A DNA stretch of 64,000 nucleotides, from contig NC_065532.1 in assembly GCF_020184175.1 (NCBI RefSeq), positions 43,730,287 to 43,794,286 of the forward strand. Reading direction: 5' to 3'. The notes beneath the pieces are model-generated. The model was not told where the DNA came from. It ran no database searches and saw only the letters and a list, made by a program, of their open reading frames with translations. Positions within the stretch are counted from its first letter, which is position 1; each line of letters opens with the position of its first letter. The DNA is from Aphis gossypii (taxonomy: Eukaryota; Arthropoda; Insecta; Hemiptera; Aphididae). Below, piece by piece: positions 26,601 to 39,533 of this stretch. Both the position numbers and the translations under genes were made by a program.

Positions 26601-29600
26601 ATTGTATATAAATTACTATGTACACATTATATGCATAATAATATCACAAAATATCTAAGAATTGTAAACTAATATGAATACTAATATCAAAATAAATAGA
26701 TTGAATTCTTCTGATACCATTTAAAATTTACTTAGTCTCGTTAAACCGTTGATATAATAGGCTGTAAATGGAAAATTATTTAAAAGACATTTTAAAGTAT
26801 GAGTGAGTAGTTTTTCTCTTATCAAGATTATATAAGAATGTATTTTCTGTATTTTATTATTTAGCACAAAGTGTTTATTGTCATAATTTTTATATTAATT
26901 AAATAAATATTTCTACTTCACTCATATAATGATATTTATTCATTGAAGAAACTAAGAATTGCAACAATGTTATATATAGAGTATAATATTTCAAAGGTAT
27001 GAGTGTATGGTAACTAAACAATATGAGATTTTATTAAATTAGTATTATATTATAATGGGTATACTGACTTATGCAGGATGATGGTACGATCGGGATCACA
27101 GGGCCAGTGTGGATGTTGGACTGGACCATCGGCAGGATGGCCGACTGAATGTAAGGCCTTAACGAAGTAACCCACACCGTTGCCACTATCGTCGGGAGAG
27201 TCAAGTTTTTCCAGCACCTTGGTGCCGATCCTGGTCATGATGCGCATCGAACACACGACATACGCTGAGTCTGTGAGTTGGACTCCAAGTTTTGAGTACG
27301 GTGAGTCCAGAGGTCCCATGCTGAATGGTATAACGTACATAGTCCTACCCTCCATACATCCTGGGAACCGTTCGGCAACAGCCCTGTCCGCATCCTCTAA
27401 ACTCATCCAGTTTCCCAGCATCCCCTTGGTCGAACCCCTTGGCACATTAACTGCATCCCTCTTGTTCTTAGTACATATGAACGTCCGGCTCTCCACCCTA
27501 GCAACGTCCCTGGGACTGCTTCTGGCCAAAAAGCTGCAAAAAAAAATTATTATTGGTTAGATTGCAGTTAAGAACCTTTATATAATATGCTTGTGGTATA
27601 ATAAGTAGTTAAGAAATTAACTTTTTTCGTTGTTTCAACAAAATTTCAACATAAAGTCATATTTTGTTTTTTTACATAAAATATCTATTTTTTCCAATTT
27701 TTTTAAACTTCTATATTTATTTTCTTTTTTTTCCGCGATGATATCGGTGTTACAATATTGGTGTCTTATTATCGTCTCAGATTCGCAAAACGTTAAATAT
27801 GTTTTTAATTTTACATGCTAAAACAAAATTATCATGAGTTCACTTTGTTACACTTATGCGGGTTAAAAACTGAAATATATTGCCATACTAGATGAATAAC
27901 TAGATAAATCGTAAAAAACTGATTTTTTTTAAAAATGCGTTGATAACTACTATAATAATACCTAATTAAATAATTAATCATTATTATTATTTGATTCAAA
28001 TACGTTGTTTCTATCGCGCGCGCGAGGTGAAATGTCAGCAAGTATTCTTTGGCGTGTAATTATTTAAAATGTGTCTTATTTTTTTAGATTACATTTTTTA
28101 ACTCATTGTTAAGTCAACAATATATTACTACTATAACACACCAACCATGATAGCTAGCGTAACCTACATTATTCTGCTATCTAACTTGAATAATTAATAA
28201 TCAACTTTATAATATAGTTAAATTATTTTATTGATTAATTGTATAATGCGATTTTGATAAATACGACAATGTTATCATCTTTTTTACGACTCTGCGACAA
28301 TAATTGTTTAAGGACATCGACTGAGATTGATAGATTATAGACAAATAATACTAAAAATTATAATTATTTACGAAATAATACATTAAATTAATAAAACGAT
28401 AATCATTTTTGTATATAGAAAACGTTAAAAGTGAAAAGAACAATATTTTAAATGTTAAGAATTGTTTAATCGTGATAATATACAATAATATTAAATTGGT
28501 TTGTTAGTGAACGAGGTAATTTTTCTTTAGCTTTTCAAATTCTATTAAATAGTTTTAGTATTTTGAGACAGGTTTCACTAAACGTTCTGAAACTTAGAAT
28601 TTCGTCCGGTTAGTGTTATTTAATTGTATCCGAAAATCGTTTAAAAATCAGTTGTGCGGTCACTGTCAAAACTATTTGACTTTACACGGGACTTAGCTTA
28701 TTCATTTCATAGTGCATTCTCAACAAAACGTCTGAAAGCATCTATTCGCAAAACTGGATTTCTGTTGGAAATATTTTATTTTCACGATGCTAAATATTGG
28801 ACTTTTTATGTCACTGAATAAAATCGAAATCTAGTCCGAAACGAAAATACACTCGGCCTCTGTCGTTCAATTTTATATGAATTTTATAATATTATATATT
28901 TTATGTTTTATTTTTTGTTTCGATATGATATAATATAAAACGTGAAGTGTAGTTTCACATTTATGTTTCAGTTAAATCGTATATTTTTTCCCACCAACAC
29001 AAAATATGCATCGCATTCAAACAGAAAAACAAAGTAAGTAAAGTAAGTACATAAAACCAATATCAGTGTTTTTTTCATCTACACACATTTTATTATATTA
29101 TTACGTTACACGAAATTAGTTTTAGAAATTTATTTGTACATCGACATCGTAAAATAACAACTTTCGATGTAATAAATACAAAATTGTGATGATGCTATAT
29201 TATTATTCAACGTGCGTATTTATTTCACAAGCTAATATAGAAATAATATTATTTAACCACCCGATATGCAGATAGTAATTAAAATGTGTAAATTAAAAAA
29301 AATTGAGATATTAAAAAAAGAAAAAACAATCTTTTAATTTAAACACATAAAGTTGGCGTCATTTAGTCTGAAATAATATTATAATTCAATACAAATTAAT
29401 GACGTTTTCGGTTATTTGAAAAAATTATCGTATAGCTATTAGGTACTACACGTGTTGACGTGTGCGTTTCGTATAAGCGAGAAAAATGAATTCCCCATAC
29501 GTCGAACGCGTGTAGTTATTGATTATTACTGTTCATAAGCACAGTGTACGTCTATAATATAATTCTTTGATTTATTTAACCGTTTTCCTAATTTTTCTTC

Positions 29601-32181
29601 CTAAACATGGATTGCCGTTTTAATGATAAAAAATATAGAATACATTTTTTGAGAGAGAGTTTATAACTAAACGAAAATTTTCAAAACATTTATAAACGAA
29701 TTCCTGTGATCCGGATATTATGTACAAATGAAACTAATCGAAATTCCAATTTACTATGCTGTGACGGTAGTGCGAAAAAAAAATACCGTACGATATTGAA
29801 AATGCGTAAAATAAAACGCCAGCGGAAGTATAATATTACTATAATAGTTATTAAATATACTTACTATGGTAGATAAAAATTAAGCTACTGTTCGTATACT
29901 AGTTTTATATCGATATCAGTTAGACGAAGATTGAGATTAATGTAAATCATAAATTTATGATTATAATATATAACCATGATTGTTTAGTGATGTCTAAGAT
30001 AATTTGCCCGTATATTCTCAAATTAGTTAAATAAGTTTCTATTGAGTAAATTAATGGTAAAAATACTATAAGTCTAACACTTCTAATTGTACAGTTTTTT
30101 TCGCGTATTTGATTTTTATACACTCGAAACCATTAAACATGAAATTTTAATACGAGTACATAAAGGCGTTATATCTAAATACAGAGAGAATTTAAAAAAA
30201 AAAATGATTACTTGAAGTAAACATAAAACACTTTTAAGTATAATAATTCTAATGATATTGTTTAAAAAAAAAAAATTAAAAACCAATATTGGATTTGTTT
30301 TGTGTGAAAAAAATTCAGTGCCTTGCGATAATTATAACATATCATCCAGATTTGTGACATATTTATATTAGTCCATCATCTATATTTAATTACAATTGAA
30401 AACAAAAATTAAACACTAGTAACAAAAAAAAATTAAAATTTAGAACAGATGTACTGTACAATTTGGCACCTAAACCCATGGATCGCGACCAGTCAGTATG
30501 CATTTAATATTATTATTATTAATGCATAATGATAAAACCATAAATATAGTCCGTCAAAAACTATAAAAATATGGTAATGTGTCGTCACCTTAATATATCA
30601 GACTTACCAGTTTTTGTATTTGGGTAGCGGAACGATGGTGTGGTTTTCCAATAGACGTTCAATGAGCATCGCGTTTTCGGCATCAGATCCATCACAAACG
30701 TGCAAGTTCGACGGCCTGCACAGCCGCACGCTTTCCTCAATGAAATCCTTTAACTATATAATCATAATATTTTGGAAAAAAATTTAAAAAATATAACATT
30801 TTAAACAACACATACTTAATGGCTTCTATATAAATTAAAAAATATACCTACAAATAATATTATAGAGTAAAGTTTGTTTGATTTCTATCATTCCACCGAA
30901 TATTATAAGACAGGAAAGGTGTTGAAATTACTATTTTACATTAGTTTTCTTATTTTTTTCAAATTTAATTTTTTTTGTTTAGATTTAAATAAGAATATTA
31001 AGTGCGCAAATATAACATTTCCTAAGAAAATAAAACATAATTATTTCTAATTATTTATTTTAAAAATGTTTAAACTAATGAAGACATTTAGATTTATTGT
31101 TATTATTAAAAATTAAATAATGTATTTTGAATTTATTATGTTTTACAAAATAAAAGTTTTAATTAGGTGTATATAATACAATGTGTCAATGTCCGGATCT
31201 GTTATTTATATATTAATATATTGACTTTAATCATGCTTTATAACTATACATTCATGTCTAATAAAGAATGGTACATTATAATATGATATATTAATATAAC
31301 TATTAAAATTTATAATAGTGAATAACAAATTATAATAATATTTAGTATGATCCATCCAAACTGTATACTATGTCGATGACAAAAACAAAAAACATATGTC
31401 CATGAATCAATGAATTTATTAATAATATTAAAAAAAATACGTACCTAACTATGCTAATAATGTAATCATTGCTTATAAAAGTACTAAATTAGCTAATATG
31501 TAATTGTGTATTATAGTTTTTAATCAAACCAGTTAAAATTATAAAAAAAAGCATCAATACAAATATTTAAAAAAAATTTTAATTTTAAACAGTAATTTAC
31601 AACTGGGTGTATATGATACACAATTATTAGCTTCTTGCTAATCAAATGATACATAATAATGTAGATTAATTACACAATCACGTCATAATTTTTTATTTAT
31701 ACGATCGAGGTTAATATTTTCTAATTTGTTTCTCAGATATTTAAATTGAATAGATTATTACAATATTACCGTTTTGTAGAATTTCAGAAAGGAATAACCT
31801 AATCTAACGGAAATCGTACAACTGACAATTACTTATTATTATTTAATACCAAGCCCAACACCAGAAGGACAGAAAGCATACGAGGGATATGCTTTATAAT
31901 ATATAGTTATTACTATTGTTCGTACCTTATTGGGCAGTAACGATACAACGCTCAACTTCCTGACCGGTTGCGATCCGGAAGCCCACTGTAAATGTACCTT
32001 CGGCCCGCAGTTCGAAACGTCCCTGCGAAAAAAACACAATATGAATAATTTAATGATTATATTATAATTTCACGGGGTCATTAAATATTATCGTTAACAT
32101 TTTCTCGAAAAGGTCGACGACAATGTTGTAATATAATAGAATATTGTGTGCTTACTCTCCGATGCTGTCGAAATCCGGCAT
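23539..32181 (-). CDS. Pepck: phosphoenolpyruvate carboxykinase (GTP), nine coding exons
   Basis: Converts oxaloacetate and GTP to phosphoenolpyruvate, GDP and CO2, the key step of gluconeogenesis and glyceroneogenesis. Joined coding exons on the minus strand are 32181-32156, 32022-31926, 30753-30608, 27533-27069, 26400-26268, 26041-25629, 24919-24571, 23933-23736 and 23652-23539. They give 1,941 nt, 646 residues and stop TAA, a normal length for the GTP family (about 620-640). Every intron is GT-AG and every junction keeps frame. Visible motifs are DVARVES with the substrate arginine at 102, YGSGYGGN (254-261), metal ligands K267 and H287, the P-loop signature FPSACGKTN (307-315) with its reactive Cys311, GDDI (332-335), and the GGRRPSGVPLVYEA lid region. 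The N-terminus (MPDFDSIGE) is acidic and not a mitochondrial leader, so a cytosolic enzyme is inferred. Exons are far GC-richer than introns. Confidence 0.97.
23736..23933 (-). CDS. Pepck: PEPCK exon 8
   Basis: Codes residues 544-609, beginning GKYMWPGYGEN, the conserved nucleotide-site segment. It runs from acceptor gaacag|GGA to donor GAG|gtaagt, phase 0 at both ends. Confidence 0.96.
24571..24919 (-). CDS. Pepck: PEPCK exon 7
   Basis: Codes residues 428-543 and contains FGGRRPSGVPLVYEAF, SEATAAAEHKGK and MRPFFGYNFGHYL, all diagnostic of the GTP family. It starts with the last base of a split Arg codon (tttgtag|G) and ends CAA|gtgagt. Confidence 0.96.
25629..26041 (-). CDS. Pepck: PEPCK exon 6 (P-loop exon)
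   Basis: Codes residues 290-426 plus two bases of Arg427. It holds the PEPCK signature FPSACGKTN, the GDDIVWM kinase-2 segment, and INPEFGFFGVAPGTS. The acceptor is ctacag|ATC, the donor TCGAG|gtgagt. Confidence 0.97.
26268..26400 (-). CDS. Pepck: PEPCK exon 5
   Basis: Codes residues 246-289 after completing Lys245. It contains ISYGSGYGGNSLLGKKC and ends EHML with the metal-binding histidine. The donor CTG|gttagt is slightly off consensus. Confidence 0.96.
27069..27533 (-). CDS. Pepck: PEPCK exon 4
   Basis: The largest exon, residues 91-244. It carries SSPRDVARVESRT with the substrate-binding arginine, GMLGNW, and the MYVIPFSMGP segment. The acceptor is tttgcag|C; the donor CATAA|gtcagt leaves two bases of Lys245. 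Confidence 0.97.
29006..29033 (+). other. possible nested start exon inside PEPCK intron 3
   Basis: ATG at 29006 opens nine codons (MHRIQTEKQ) and one base, followed by gtaagtaaagtaag, a strong donor. It lies antisense in the 3.07 kb third intron of PEPCK. No partner exon was found, so it may be chance. Confidence 0.12.
30608..30753 (-). CDS. Pepck: PEPCK exon 3, tandem acceptor possible
   Basis: Codes residues 42-89 plus two bases of Cys90, including RPSNLHVCDGSDAEN. The chosen acceptor is tatatag|TTAAAG. A second AG six bases on (at 30748-30749) would drop Leu-Lys in frame. The longer form was chosen because it fits the family's LPxxLxxF spacing. Confidence 0.92.
31926..32022 (-). CDS. Pepck: PEPCK exon 2
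   Basis: Codes residues 10-41 (DVSNCGPKV...SLLPNK), the poorly conserved N-terminal lead-in. The acceptor is ttttttcgcag|G; the donor AAG|gtacga, phase 0. Confidence 0.9.
32156..32181 (-). CDS. Pepck: PEPCK exon 1 (start codon)
   Basis: Only 26 coding bases: MPDFDSIG plus two bases of Glu9, then donor GA|gtaagc. ATG follows directly on a run of fourteen A residues. There is no in-frame ATG in the 5' part of exon 2, which supports this as the start exon. Confidence 0.88.
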
Positions 32182-32560
32182 TTTTTTTTTTTTTTGTGAT
32201 AAAAAGCGGTGACAATATATGAAAATAACGTCAAAAAACTAAATGACCACGGATTCAAATCAGATGACGACTTCAGGTATCATTGGGATTCGACGTGTAA
32301 GTAGAATATTAGCATATTATGATAGAACTAATCGGTGGCTATGTGCTGCCGACGATGGACTAAATATCAAACCGTCGGACGATCCGTTTTTAAGTGTACG
32401 CGGAGCGTAATCTGTTTACATGGCGTTATCGTATTTCTACCCCTCCTCTATGTTCAACACGTGACCAGTCAGACTCCCACCAAACAATATGTCGCATACG
32501 ATCTACTCGCGCGTGCCCTATAACAATATACCTATACGTACGCAACGTGCCTGTTATTAG
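32182..32560 (-). promoter_or_regulatory. PEPCK upstream region, promoter-like
   Basis: The 380 bases upstream of the PEPCK ATG are richer in C, G and CpG than the flanking intergenic DNA. They hold an E-box CACGTG (32458-32463) and a TGACGT half-CRE on the minus strand (32228-32233). Vertebrate PEPCK promoters are CRE-controlled, but a link here is inference. No convincing TATA box at the right distance was seen, and a spliced 5' untranslated exon cannot be excluded. Confidence 0.4.
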
Positions 32561-32599
32561 ATCGTCATATTATGATAATAGTATAATTCTGTCGTAGTA

Positions 32600-34355
32600 A
32601 AGTACTAGTTAATAGATGTATACATAGTTCACTCTTTAGACGAAGATTCTATTGTTTTTTTCAATTTAATCACATGTCACTACAGGTAATGTGTAACAGG
32701 TACTATAATATAATGTTATCAAGGAAATTTGCAAGATAAATACAATTATAAAGACATTAAACATGCTATTGCCTTTATCAATTTAAAAATTTAAATGTTT
32801 ATTACTCAGATCTATATAGAAAAACATTTTTATTGCTAAAATATTACAACGTATACCTACTAAGGTCTAGGAAAAAGAAAATAGGTACAATGCACATTTT
32901 TAAAAAGTTTTACATCAACGTAAGAATTAAGTAGGTACTGTGCACTTATAATATGTTTGGGGTTTATCATTTTTGTCAACAATAAACAACCAATATTGAA
33001 CTTATTATTTAAACATTTTGAAACAGCTTACATAAAATGACAATTTTTAGTTTACCAAACAAATCTTACGTTAAGGTAACTAAAAATAAAATAAATTTCC
33101 ACTCATCATAATAAATTCGTTATACGTAATTTTCGTAAATCTTACTCATTAATGAGTCTGTAAGATGGCTATGTCCATGCGAGTATTCCATTTCAAAAAT
33201 TGAAGCGCACTGCTTTATTTTTTTTTCTAACTCGTTAACTAATAGACTTATAAAACAAAATTGAAGAATGTGATGTTTATTTTGTTTTTTTGTAAATTAC
33301 TATTATTTTATTTTTACCAAATCGTGAATAAATCATGAAATTATTTACAATGACCGGCAATTAGTTGCTAAATAAAGCTCAGCTAATCATATTCAAACAT
33401 TTAATTTCAATATTTAAATGATATATAAATATAACAATACTATGTATACTATTTTATATATAATATTATACTATATACATATAAAAAATTTAAATATAAA
33501 CAAAATGTTTATAAACTATTGTTTTAATATCATTATCAATTCAATTTCAGACGATTTGACGAATTAAAATATTATTTAAATGATATGATGTTAAATTAAA
33601 ATAGTTATGAAAAGATAAATGAAGTAATAAAACACAAAAACAACTTGTAAATTGTATCATAATAAGGTTCTATCTACGTTACTAGGTCATAAAATGCAAC
33701 TGTTTTTTTTTTTCATTATTTTGTATGGTCAGTATTCAGTAATACAAATCGACTATTGTATTTTCTTTAATTTTGGTTTTAAACTTTTTTCATTTTCAAT
33801 CTAATGATTAACAGCCCCCCTCTTTTAAACATTGGTGTGATTACATGTAACATGAAGATGTAGAAACTTTGGATATGTTTATATTCATAAACTAAGTGTA
33901 TGCTTGTATGATAAAATAAATATTATAATATGATGTGTGTGAACAAAAATTTAGTTTTTAGAAAAATAATACAAGCATTTTTCCAAATATTAATAAACTA
34001 AGATGATTTATATATAAACTATTATACAACTATTATACCAAACTTCCACCAGTATCAACAGCGACAAAACCAGAGGCAATAAAAAAAGTTTTTTACGTAT
34101 AAATAATACTTTTTTTGTAATAAAATAATTTACAAAAATATACTTCTAAATATACAAATTAAATTTAAATTTACAAACATATTAAGTTAAGTCAATAATT
34201 TAAGATATTTAAAATATTCCATACATATAGAACTAAATAATAATTATTACTTAAAATGTGAAAATATATTATGTTATTACGACCTATGATGGGGAAAAAT
34301 CCTTAAATTTATTAGTATACATCTTCTAATTTATAAATTAATACCACATTATATC
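32600..34355. other. AT-rich intergenic DNA upstream of PEPCK
   Basis: No exon, RNA gene or element is seen. Poly-T runs only. Confidence 0.6.
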
Positions 34356-34524
34356 AGGCACGTACACAAAATACAATTTGGGGCGGCTTACAAATTTAGC
34401 AATACAAATTAAAAAAATATTTTACAGTAATAGGTGTATAATTTGACTTAATTATATTAAAATAAATTATTTTTTTGGGGGGTGAACCCCAACCCCCTCC
34501 CCCTCCGATCTGTATACGTACCAG
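34356..34524. mobile_element. degraded MITE with imperfect inverted ends
   Basis: The left end CAGGCACGTACACAAA and the reverse complement of the right end, CTGGTACGTATACAGA, match at about 12 of 16 positions. The right half contains the GGGGGGTGAACCCC and CCCTCCCCCTCC tracts typical of short transposon relics in aphid genomes. The target duplication is not clear. Confidence 0.5.
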
Positions 34525-34841
34525 CTACATACCATTAAAACTCTTATATTGATTTCTCCAGATAACCAAAAACATATATTTAATAAAGTAACTTGAAAAT
34601 ATTAAAATAATAATAATTTAAAATAAATTGTTATTTTTAACATAATAGATTATTTTATTTAAACTTTAAGTCTAGAGCGTACCAACTTACTTTTAGAAGA
34701 AGACAATTTAAAAACAACACTTAGTTTGAAGAATTCTCTTGATCCCTTTACGACGTGCCCTCCTACTAATTTACCCCTGAAAATATTGATCAGCATTCGA
34801 TGTTGTGGTTTGTAAAAAAAGCTTTTTTAATGTATTAACAT

Positions 34842-34860
34842 ATTATATATATATATATAT
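34842..34860. repeat. (TA)n microsatellite
   Basis: About nine TA units followed by a T-run. Confidence 0.85.
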
Positions 34861-35780
34861 TTTTTTTTGGCTGGGTACATTATTTTTCTAACTGATACAG
34901 TTGTTATGGCCACCAAATAATAACAAAGATGAAATAAATATTATAACAACATTACCTATAATGTTATAATTACGTTGCTATACCAACTTCGTTGATATAT
35001 TTTTTTTAATAATAATATTAAAAACGTTACGCTTTTGTCTTATATTTGACCGGACTTAACACAATAAATAATTAATTAGGTAGGTATAGTAAATTATTTC
35101 TGTCATAGTATAATATATTTTAATAATAAAATATTATTATTATACTGTTACACAGATAAAACGCAAGTGAAGTTCGGAATATATCATTTATTATGCAACA
35201 CAATTACGTTGTATTAAATTATGTTAGTGAGAAATTTAATTTGTCGGTCGGCTCGTTTGTAGTGATAACAGGTTAAAAACAATATATACAATATCTCTTG
35301 CGGTATCCCTCATTAATATGCTATTTCATGGCCAAGGCCGTGACTCCTGTAGCGGGCGTATGTAATTTCAACCCCATATTCGACACAAAACCAATGCAAA
35401 ATTACGTTCACATTTTTTCGGGAATGTTTATTATTATAACGCATTATTTTATAGAAAGAGTTAAATTCAAAAATATGTGATACATAATATGTCTTAAATA
35501 AATTAAAAATAGTACTCTAAAGAAATACATGTTAATTTTTAAAAATCCGAAAAAAATAAATAGATAGTTATTTTATGAGAATATTATTATGTTAGTATGT
35601 GAGATCTATGACTTCTATAGGTTTCCTATAATTTTGCATGACGAAAAATACAATAATTATGACGTAAGAGTTATAACTATAAAATCAAGGTATTGCTGTC
35701 TCTCAGGTATAAATTACTACATATTATGACTAGTTTCCGTTCTGAGAATAGGTTTCATTGATAAAAAAAATTCGATATGC
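34861..35780. other. AT-rich non-coding
   Basis: The 60-codon plus frame at 35298-35480 has no motif or splice support. Nothing else is supported. Confidence 0.5.
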
Positions 35781-36003
35781 ACAGTACTTTGTGGCGCAAA
35801 AACGAAAATTTTGATATGCGACGGTGCGCAAACTCATCATACGTGACTATATCATTGCAATACACACTGTGTAAACTGACGCACGGCTAAGATAACCAAG
35901 ATCAACACGGTGTGACTTATCTACCTGAGCGCTAAATAAAAATAGTCATCCGGACGAAAAAACTCGCTCGAACACACTCGGAGTACACACGCATCTTCCT
36001 GGC

Positions 36004-36278
36004 TATAAAAATGTCAAAGTTATCGTTAATTTGTAAATAAATAATAATTGTTTATCTTGTGCGCTGTCGTTATTGTCGTAATTATCTAGCGTGGATATTT
36101 TTATCACTATTCACTGAACATAATATAGTCACACTCGCACACATCATTGTCTCTGAAATTTACGACGACTATGGCACAAACGAAAAGTGTTAATAACATA
36201 CTACATTCATTAACAAAAAAACTAGAAAATGCGGATGTATATATAAGAACAATACTTATCGGCTACTATAATTTCTAA
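36004..36278 (+). other. promoter-like site with short ORF, possible first exon
   Basis: TATAAAA at 36004-36010 sits at the downstream edge of a CG-richer stretch (35780-36000). About 160 bases on, ATG at 36171 in good context (gactATGG) opens a 35-codon frame (MAQTKSVNNILHSLTKKLEN...) to TAA at 36278. The frame also passes a possible donor, GAT|gtatat, near 36232. It could be the first exon of a plus-strand gene with no identified continuation. No family is recognised. Confidence 0.25.
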
Positions 36279-36778
36279 CTCATACTAGCCGTTTTGCATA
36301 TTATATCAGTGTGTTTTACTTTCTGGACGAATCGTCTTTTTAATAATACCTACATCTAGTACCTAATATTAGTCAACGACGATAATACGGTAGGTATACT
36401 CGATAAGTAAAGAACAACGTGTCGTTGTTCGATTTAGTAGCGCGTATATTATAACGTACAAGACCACCGGTCGTTTTTAATTTTGACGCTTTGACTTTAG
36501 TAAATGGTGTAAGTAAGCAAAACCAAAAACTAAAGACTTTTGATCGATTACATTTACATACACGCGACCCCGTTATGACGTAGTAAGTACATAATATTAT
36601 GTCGAAATCCGCAAACTTCAATCGCGAATAACAATATCGAAATGCCTGACCGCGATAAGACGTGTAAATCCTGCACTTCTACCGATGATGCGTTCACTGC
36701 ATCAATAGATACGACACGAGTAAACGACATGATATTGCGTTTATGAATCCTAACAATACATTTTATTATGTGTATAGA

Positions 36779-36792
36779 CAGGGCCGGATTAA
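36779..36792. mobile_element. orphan hAT-type terminus
   Basis: CAGGGCCGGATTAA matches the right-end inverted repeat of the complete hAT element at 48347-49559 over at least 12 bases. No partner end or target duplication was found nearby, so this is probably a truncated copy. Confidence 0.4.
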
Positions 36793-36849
36793 CTATTAAT
36801 ACATAGGTATAGCAGAGCTTTTTCATGCTTTTTATTTTCATCAAAGAGT

Positions 36850-39340
36850 TTAGATAACAATTGAATACATTTTTATTTCATGTATAAATATTAGGTATAC
36901 TATATTATATTTATATAGGCTAATATAATAAATATACAGTAAATATTAAGCTTATAAAGTTATGACCGATTTTGAAAATAGTCTTTTTAAGAAACAGTAT
37001 TAATAATCCTGATCCTAGACCGTGTTTTTCAATCATAATATCATGTAATATACCGAAAAATAATATTAAATCATTTAAAAACTGTATACTCATCATTCAC
37101 AACTTACTAATGTAGTCTAAAAACGTATACGTATTTTCATAGATAATTGAACTTAGATTTCTATCAAACAATAATAATAATTATTATTATTATTATTATT
37201 ATTATTCAGTAATAAATTTATAGATATCGTAGTATAATATTACAATACTTATTTAATGTTTTAAATTTATTTTTTATTACTATATTACATGCATTTAAAC
37301 TTAAAACGATAATTATACATAACATATACAATATACATACATATTATTATACCTTAATTGATTATGTCATAGGATCCCTAAATAAATAAATCTGTAAACT
37401 ATGATGAAACTTTAACTCGGAATTCGGTGAATCGAGTTCACTGTACTTATAAAAGTATAATTTATGTATATTTCTCTTTTCAATTTGAATAAACTAAACG
37501 ATATTTTCCTTATCAATAAATCTACTGACGTCGTGTAGGAAGTTAAGTATATTTTAAAATTATAGGTATATTACATCATTAGTTTTCGACAGACATTAAT
37601 TAGAAACACGTACAAGTATATCGTTCGTGTCATTATGACTAGGTATGGTCTCAATGTAGTTAGACACATTAATTAACTTTTCGTCTCGTACGATGACGAA
37701 ATAAGATGGATTTAAATAATTTTATCATACACGATTTTTTAGCTCATTTACTGCAAGCATGACGACGTGACAATAACAGATAATTGTATAATAGTCGTGT
37801 AGGTACCTATTTATTTTAGAGTATTAAAAGATCAACCGTCCAAAATAGTGACGACATGAAAATAAAACCGCGAACCCTAAATGCGATTTAATACGGTATA
37901 TCCTATTATAATATTACATAGATAGGTATTTAATATTATATGGTATATGATGATAAAAGCGTATCTATTTGTATGTGTTATGCTAATAAATAATAAGTTA
38001 TCGTGTACAACAACGTGGTTTTCGGATGATAAGGGCTAATCATAAAAACTAACGAAATTAATTTATCGAACGATCCGTAATTAATAACTACTTTACGGTA
38101 TAGTCATGTAATTTACTAATAATACTTACTTATTATTATAATAACGGCTGAATGTTTTATAATAACGAGAGTCACTGTGTCACAATATTATACGCATACC
38201 GGAGGCCCGACGCGGGGAAACGCGGATAAATATTGAACATTCTCTACGTCGATTAAAACATTTTTGATATATTTTGTCACAGATATCAATTATAAATTGT
38301 AACTTCGGGATATTTCGCGAGAGGACTACCCTAACACAACCCAATGATGTAAAAATCAGTTAAATGTATACCGTGAATAATCACTATAATATTATTATTA
38401 CGTACTTACTACTTACAATACTATAAATACTCGTCCAGTTACTTATAATCAGGGTTGAATAAAATAGTTTTTCTTAAAATAAACAAAACAAATGTTTTAT
38501 TTGATTAACACCATGTTTTTCTTGTAAACTGTGAATTACGGTGATATATTTTAAACTTGTTTTAAAAACTAAAAACAATACTTTTTTGAGATATTATAAA
38601 TTAAAAAAAAAAAAAAAAAATTATTTATTTATCAGTATTAATAATTAAATTCTAACTAGAAAGTAAAAATACGTAAAATTTTTCTTTTTTTTTTAATTTG
38701 AATACAGTATTTTAAACGTTGATCGAACGGTTTTAAACATACGTCCAAAGAATTTTGTTTTAATACTTTCCAACCCTACAGTTAAGAATTTAAGATAACC
38801 GGTAATAACTTCACTGAGTATCAACTGTTACGAATCTAAAAATGAATACATAAAAAACAAATACTTAGCTATTTACTAAACAATTTATTGGATATATTTG
38901 TCTTCTTATACCTACTTGTATTTTTACAGTTATGCGATGTCTTATATTTAATAAATCCATATAGGAAGACTTCATTTTCACTTATTCTTGAAGTTCAGAG
39001 AAGAGAATCTGTACTGTGTATGAAATACACAAACGGATTAATTTATTAATAACATAGATTTTAGTAATTTTATCCAAGATTTGATTGTTTTTAAAAAAAA
39101 AAAAAACAAAATATATTAATTAAAAATTTTGCAATAGGTACTTAAGCCCACGGCCATTATACTATGTGTTGAGCGTGTTTGATGTCAAATAATGTATTAC
39201 CATTTAGTTATTAATCACACCATTTATCCGATCATAAGTGGATTTTACCTATATTTTCAGTAAAATATATTGAAACGTTATAAGTTTATGACACTTAATA
39301 AAATCGTCATGTTGACTATCTTATATATAACTTTTAGAGC
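36850..39340. other. AT-rich non-coding
   Basis: Poly-A tract at 38604-38622. No gene is seen on either strand. Confidence 0.55.
37165..37206. repeat. (AAT)n/(ATT)n palindromic microsatellite
   Basis: AATAATAATAATTATTATTATT-type tract that could fold back on itself. Confidence 0.8.
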
Positions 39341-39533
39341 TGAGTTCCCACGACTCGTATATACTTGCCAAATGTTTGTCACATGTGGACACTTGTAATG
39401 CTGCAGGAATGGTCTACATTTGTCATTTGTGTGTTTCTCGAAGATAGTTGGTAAAATGTGTCACATGTTTAAGGAACAGCCAATATATACTTAAGTATAA
39501 CTACTTGTCAAGCATGCCAGTTGTTGGAACTCA
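39341..39533. mobile_element. possible MITE, about 190 bp
   Basis: TGAGTTCCCACGACTCG at the left and the reverse complement of the right end, TGAGTTCCAACAACTGG, match at about 13 of 17 bases. The interior has two direct copies of GTCACATGT. No target duplication is evident. Confidence 0.4.

Noticed and set aside
27180..27560. Plus-strand 126-codon frame
   Set aside because: Antisense shadow of PEPCK exon 4.
36373..36844. Minus-strand frames of 82 and 96 codons
   Set aside because: They overlap each other in different frames, have no domain, and cross a hAT-type terminus.
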